Shown here piece after piece: positions 10,176 to 13,997 of a DNA stretch of 13,997 nucleotides. This DNA comes from Ophiosphaerella korrae. Its lineage: Eukaryota > Ascomycota > Dothideomycetes > Pleosporales > Phaeosphaeriaceae. The stretch spans positions 1 to 13,997 of the forward strand of contig JALNQF010000795.1 in the NCBI GenBank assembly GCA_028456385.1, read 5' to 3'. Below the pieces are notes generated by a model. The model ran no database searches and had not been told where the DNA came from. It worked only from the letters and a program-made list of their open reading frames with translations. A program made the position numbers and the translations under genes. How positions within the stretch are numbered: position 1 is the stretch's first letter; the number at the start of each line of letters is the position of its first letter.

Positions 10176-10212
10176 TAATAGATTATAGATTATCTTAATC
10201 TATAATCTATTA
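10176..10212. repeat. 37-bp near-perfect hairpin in the A1 LTR
   Basis: Two 17-base arms (10176-10192 and 10196-10212) are exact inverted complements around a 3-base loop TCT. A looser copy of the same words precedes it (about 10146-10165). The place matches the 54-bp tandem repeat of LTR C, so it probably arose from those repeats after RIP made them nearly symmetric, and is not a terminator or a separate element. Confidence 0.75.
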
Positions 10213-10366
10213 ATACTAAGAGTTTTTAGATTATAAATTACTTTAAGTATCTTAATTATATATAGCCTCCTAATTAAGTTCGTGTTCCTTAGAGTTATAT
10301 AAGTCTAAGTTAATTATTATAGATCTAATTAGTTCTATCTATAGTTCTATTATTACTATTATAATA

Positions 10367-13300
10367 GTCTAGCTAATATAATAGTAGAAAGTTTAACTAA
10401 ATATATAAGTAAAGTACTTATAAGTAGTTATAAGTCTAATAGTACTATATAGGAAATAATTAAAGATTAAATTAATAATCTAATTTCTAATAAAAAAGAT
10501 ATAAAGATAGTAATTAATACTTTAGAAATATAGAATAAAGAACTATAAAATTATATAAAGTAAAATAAGGTATAAATTAAAGCTATTATTAAAGGCTAGA
10601 ATTAAATAGAACTAATTATATAAAGACTAGAAATAAGTATAATAAAAAAACTACTAAAGATACTTATCTTTAAGAAGTTTAATAGAATAAGAGAAAAGCT
10701 AAAACCTTTTATTATATTAGTATAACTCTAGATAGATATATAAGTACTATACTTTAATATAGAAGAAAAGAAAGTAATATATATTAGATTATACCTTAAA
10801 GAAGACGTAATAAGATAGTATAAACTTTACTAGACTAACTATATAATATATTTACTAATAACTTAGAAAGATAAGACTAGAGCTATTTTTAGAAGTTATA
10901 AATACTTTACTAAATAAATAAGAGTAGTATTTAGAGATATAGATAATACCTAATAAGCTAAAGAGTAGCTAGAAAAGCTTATATAAAGTTAGAGTATTCC
11001 TAAATATATATTATAATTTAAATAACTATTATAAAATATAAAATAGAAAAAGTTAGCTTTAATATTATAATTTAAATAAAGACTAAACTCTAAAATCTAA
11101 TATAAAATAATATATATAAAGAAACCTAAGATACTAGAAACTTTAAAATAATAAGGAATCTAAATTAATAATAATTTTTAAGAATAGAAGAAAAATAAAT
11201 ATAGAGGTTACACCTAGAATTATAACAAGAGAGACCTTATAATCCTTAATACTAATAAGGATAAAAAGAAAAAAAAAATAAAGACTTTATATACTTTAAC
11301 TATAATAAGAAAAGCTACTATATAAAAGACTACTAATTAAAAAAGAAGAAAGATATAGTATATTATAAATATAAGAAACTAAAATATTTTATAAAAGACT
11401 ATAAAAGTAAAGACCTAAAAAAAGAAATATAGTTAAAAATAACTAAAAAAAAGAAGGAAGTACTATAAGTATAGACTAAACCTTAGAAGAAAGTAGCTAG
11501 AAGTAAAGAAGTATAATATATAATACTCTATTAAACCTTTTATTATAATAATAACTACTATATATATCTTTTTAGTAAATAAGGAGTAGTATAGTTTTTA
11601 TAAAAATAGAAATATAGAGTAACTATAATAAAAGAAAATAGAATAAAAGTATAACTAAAAAAGATAGTATATATAATAGACTTACTAATAGAAGACTTAG
11701 AAAGAGAAAAGCTTTAGATACTATTAATCTAGGCTAAGAAACTAGTACTAAATAAAAAAACTACTATAACTACTTTTAAAAGACTATAAAGAAGTAAGAA
11801 ATAAGTTAGTATAAAAGATATAAAATATACTTAGCTAATAATATATAGCTATAATAGCTATATAATAATAGATATAGAAGAATAAAATAAAGAATAGAAA
11901 TTTATTTAGATATACTTAATAGTTATAAGTATAGAGGAAGTATATAAAGACTAGAAAGAATATAATTTTAAAGAAATAAAGTTTATACTATTCTAAGAAT
12001 AGATAAAGTAATATATAGTTATAGTAAGAAGAATACTTATATAAAAAGAATAGTAATACCTTATAAGAAAAATATAATAGATTAATAAAGCCTATATACT
12101 AAGAGTACTAGTAGTATACTATATCCTAATAATAAATATACCTAGAAAAAACAAATACTAGGAAGGAGACAATAAAATAATAGATCTAGAATATCTAGTA
12201 TATTTTAAAGTATTATAGATATTATACCTAGATAAGAATTATATTATATATAGAAACTCTAAAGTAAATAATAATATATAGCTTATAAGAAGAAGAGGCT
12301 ATAACTATATAAGAGTAATTCTAGTAAAAAATATCTAAGGATAAGAAATAATCTTAGAAGATAGATATATAGTAGTAAGGCCTAAACCTAAATTAACTAA
12401 GAAATACGTCTAAAGAGGACTATAGTATAAATATACAAATAATAAATATCTAAAATATAAAGAATCTAAACTTAAAGTAAGTCTATAGCTTTAGAAAGAT
12501 AGATAATTTATAAAGTTACTTAAACTAAAAAAGCTAAAAAGTATAAAAGGCCTATATATTATAAAAATAAGTATATACTAAAAAAAGAAAGTATAATTAA
12601 TAATTAATAGTAGAGCTATAAAGAACTTTATATTAAAGAAGTTTATAGAAATATAAAGAATAAAATATATAATAAAGAAATACTTTTAATAACTAAGTAT
12701 AATTAAAAGAAAACTATTTTAGGAACTTATTAGGTTTAAAATAGTTCTCTCTACGCTTAAACTAAAAGAGATAATAATTAAAAATATAGTTATAGATATA
12801 ACAACAATTAATAATAAGTAAGATATAATACTAGTAATACTATAGTTATAGATAACTAACTTATATATTAATTAGAAAATAGAGAAAATTAATTACTATA
12901 AAATAGATATATTAAAAGCTAATATAAGTACTTATAAAGAGAAATTCTTAGAAGAATATAAGAAATAGGGAGAATAGCTTATAGAGCTAGAAGATTACCT
13001 TCTAGAATATTAACTATAGGACTTAGTAATAGAATTAGAAGAGAATAAAAATATAAGATAGAGCCTAGTCTATAGAAAAATAGAAGAAGAATTTAGAATT
13101 AAATAAGTATTTATCTAAAATATAATAAAAAAAAGATAAATAAAAGAATCTAAATCCTTAGTAGTATATAGACTTATATTTATAGATAAAAAGAGAACTA
13201 GTAATAAAAGACTCTATATAGATTTTAGAAAAACTAACGTAATTATAAATAAGAACTAATACCTATTACTATAAATTAATATAATATAAGATAAGCTATA

Positions 13301-13653
13301 GAAAGTAAGAATCTTTATAAAATTAGATATCTAGAACGCTTACTACTAGATTAGAATTAAAAAAAGTAATAAATAGAAAATAGTATTTAGAATATAATAT
13401 TAACTATATAAATATTTAGTTATACTATTTAGCTTAATAAACGTACTAGTAGCTTTCTAAGAAAGAATTAATATAGTACTAAAAGAGTACTTAGATATAT
13501 TTATACTTATATATTTAGATAATATTTTTATATTCTTAGAAATAGAAGAAGAATACGTAAAATATATATACAAAGTATTAAAGAAACTAGTAGAAAATAA
13601 GCTATTTTTTAAAATAAGAAAATGTAAGTTCTATATAAAGAAAATAGACTTCT
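10367..13653 (+). pseudogene. Family A Ty3/gypsy gag-pol, copy A2 (gag to mid-RT, interrupted)
   Basis: The plus-strand relative of A1. Gag homology starts at 10367. Two CCHC knuckles with all Cys/His turned to Tyr lie at 11292-11333 and 11361-11402. Then come about 400 codons of spacer, the protease D-S-G region at 12603-12614 (reads INSR, followed by AIKNFI), and RT: LCVDYR-like residues (LYIDFR) at 13212-13229, the first catalytic Asp intact at 13326-13328, and YLDD at 13512-13523 with its second Asp now Asn. Reading continues through ENKLFFKI to DF at about 13650, where LTR C cuts in. The rest of RT, RNase H and integrase are not in the window. Knuckles, protease and RT share one frame, suggesting a single Gag-Pol polyprotein. 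The early gag is one base off because a base is missing in a poly-A run at 11269-11278 relative to A1. This copy is the most A-rich and has lost most CpG. Confidence 0.88.
11269..11278 (+). other. Poly-A run with a 1-base deletion in A2 gag
   Basis: Aligned to A1, the Lys-rich segment before the zinc knuckles is 50 bases here against 51 in A1. A run of ten A is the likely site. The frame of the gag N-terminus and the frame of the knuckles/pol differ by exactly this base, so the deletion is a real frame change in this copy if the assembly is right. Confidence 0.6.
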
Positions 13654-13671
13654 TGTTATAGTTATAACAAG
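13652..13671. repeat. Short inverted repeat at the start of LTR C
   Basis: CTTGTTATA and TATAACAAG flank a 2-base GT spacer. It covers the first bases of the LTR (TGTTATA) and two bases of A2, so part of the symmetry may be by chance. Confidence 0.6.
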
Positions 13672-13997
13672 GGAAAACTAATTTAAACTAATAAGCCCTA
13701 CTATAAGTAATAACAACACGTATAACCTATAAGGAGATAAACTAGGTTAGGAAACTAATTACAATAAGAATACGTAATAGATTTGTAATTTGCGATCTTA
13801 GTAAATACAAAGTACAAAGCTAAGCACGTAATAGATTTATAATTTGCAATCTTAGTAAATACAAAGTATAAAGCTAGCTAAGAAGCCTAAGTATATAGTT
13901 AATAGGATGCGTATTATTAGGATAGTATTAGTAATTTAATCCTTTAACTATAGAACGCTAATACAAGATAGTTATAAAATATCTTCTATTATTTATA
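13654..13997 (+). repeat. LTR C: A-family LTR inserted in A2 RT, runs off the right edge
   Basis: A2's RT frame is lost at 13653, and the sequence then starts with TGTTATAG, a plausible LTR end (TG start). From 13654 on, base composition changes: CA and TG are frequent again (for example AACAACACG and GTACAAAGC). The right part (about 13888-13997) is an inverted match to the A1 LTR (10148-10126, then 1546-1450), which identifies it as LTR. It could be a solo LTR or the 5' LTR of a further element. The 5 bases before it, CTTCT, would be the expected target duplication. The far end is not in the window. Confidence 0.75.
13772..13879 (+). repeat. 54-bp tandem duplication inside LTR C
   Basis: Two 54-base units, 13772-13825 and 13826-13879, each begin ACGTAATAGATTT and contain CTTAGTAAATACAAAGTA. 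They differ at about five sites, all transitions, several of them RIP-like. Such repeats in LTRs often carry promoter or enhancer sites; that role is inference. A diverged version with CTTAGTA spaced about 47 bases apart can be seen in the A1 LTR. Confidence 0.85.

Larger units (their letters stand above)
10126..10366 (-). repeat. A1 5' LTR, outer (5') part
   Basis: Once B is removed, this stretch continues the LTR that begins at 1546. On the minus strand it aligns with LTR C from its start at 13654 (TGTTATA there, TATTATA here) through blocks such as AACTAAT, CTATAA and AAGGA, a twice-repeated CTTAGTA, and TAAGTATATA, but with strong divergence. The LTR start falls at 10366, directly against the point where gag homology of A2 begins (10367). 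A1 therefore inserted there. The divergence includes more than transitions, so alignment in the middle is uncertain. Confidence 0.68.

Noticed and set aside
10140..10215. Hairpin-rich stretch as a MITE or a transcription terminator
   Set aside because: It has no target duplication or defined ends, it aligns with the tandem-repeat part of LTR C, and no gene ends here.
13772..13879. CRISPR-like repeat
   Set aside because: The two 54-bp units are directly adjacent with no spacer, inside an LTR of a eukaryotic-type retrotransposon.
1450..13997. Inverted repeat between about 1450-1541 and 13906-13997, as terminal inverted repeats of a 12.5-kb DNA transposon
   Set aside because: The matches are parts of two LTRs of the same family on opposite strands. 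They are internal to those LTRs, have no target duplication, and the space between holds separate nested retrotransposons.
1..13997. Host genes, tRNA or rRNA genes
   Set aside because: No cloverleaf or conserved RNA sequence was seen, and every recognisable protein motif belongs to gag or pol. Short open stretches in other frames lack ATG and residue patterns and are shadows of the fossil frames.

Overview
The window holds only transposon fossils. No host gene, tRNA, rRNA or CRISPR array could be found. It is very AT-rich, and CpA and its complement TpG are almost absent, while CpT, CpC and many ApCpG sites survive. That is the mark of repeat-induced point mutation (RIP), so the source is most likely a RIP-competent filamentous ascomycete (Pezizomycotina), in an AT-rich, probably heterochromatic or subtelomeric block. 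The species cannot be told from this window.

Layout. (1) Positions 1-1546 and 10126-10366 are one minus-strand Ty3/gypsy element (A1): its gag-pol runs off the left edge, and its 5' LTR is split in two. (2) Positions 1547-10125 are a complete 8,579-bp minus-strand Ty3/gypsy chromovirus (B) with 215-bp LTRs and a 5-bp target duplication (ACTAC), inserted inside the A1 LTR. B reads, right to left: 5' LTR, gag, then pol in a second frame (protease, reverse transcriptase, RNase H, integrase, chromodomain, in-frame C-terminal repeats), polypurine tract, 3' LTR. (3) Positions 10367-13653 are a plus-strand copy of family A (A2), running from the gag N-terminus to the middle of reverse transcriptase. 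(4) Positions 13654-13997 are an A-family LTR (C) on the plus strand that cuts A2's reverse transcriptase and runs off the right edge. C keeps many CA/TG dinucleotides and looks much less damaged.

Inferred order of events: A2 inserted first; A1 (opposite strand, same family) inserted into the start of A2's gag; B inserted into A1's LTR; C inserted into A2's reverse transcriptase, probably late. The reading frames were traced codon by codon. B's pol stays in one frame for about 4.5 kb with stops but no net indel, and nearly all stops are TAG or TAA where Gln (CAA/CAG) or Trp (TGG) is expected. Cys and His of the zinc fingers have become Tyr, and several catalytic Asp/Glu have become Asn/Lys. 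Everything here is non-functional at the protein level. I see no evidence of a new biological system; the interest lies in the nested structure, the pattern of RIP damage, the chromodomain-tail repeats in B and the less-mutated LTR at the right edge.
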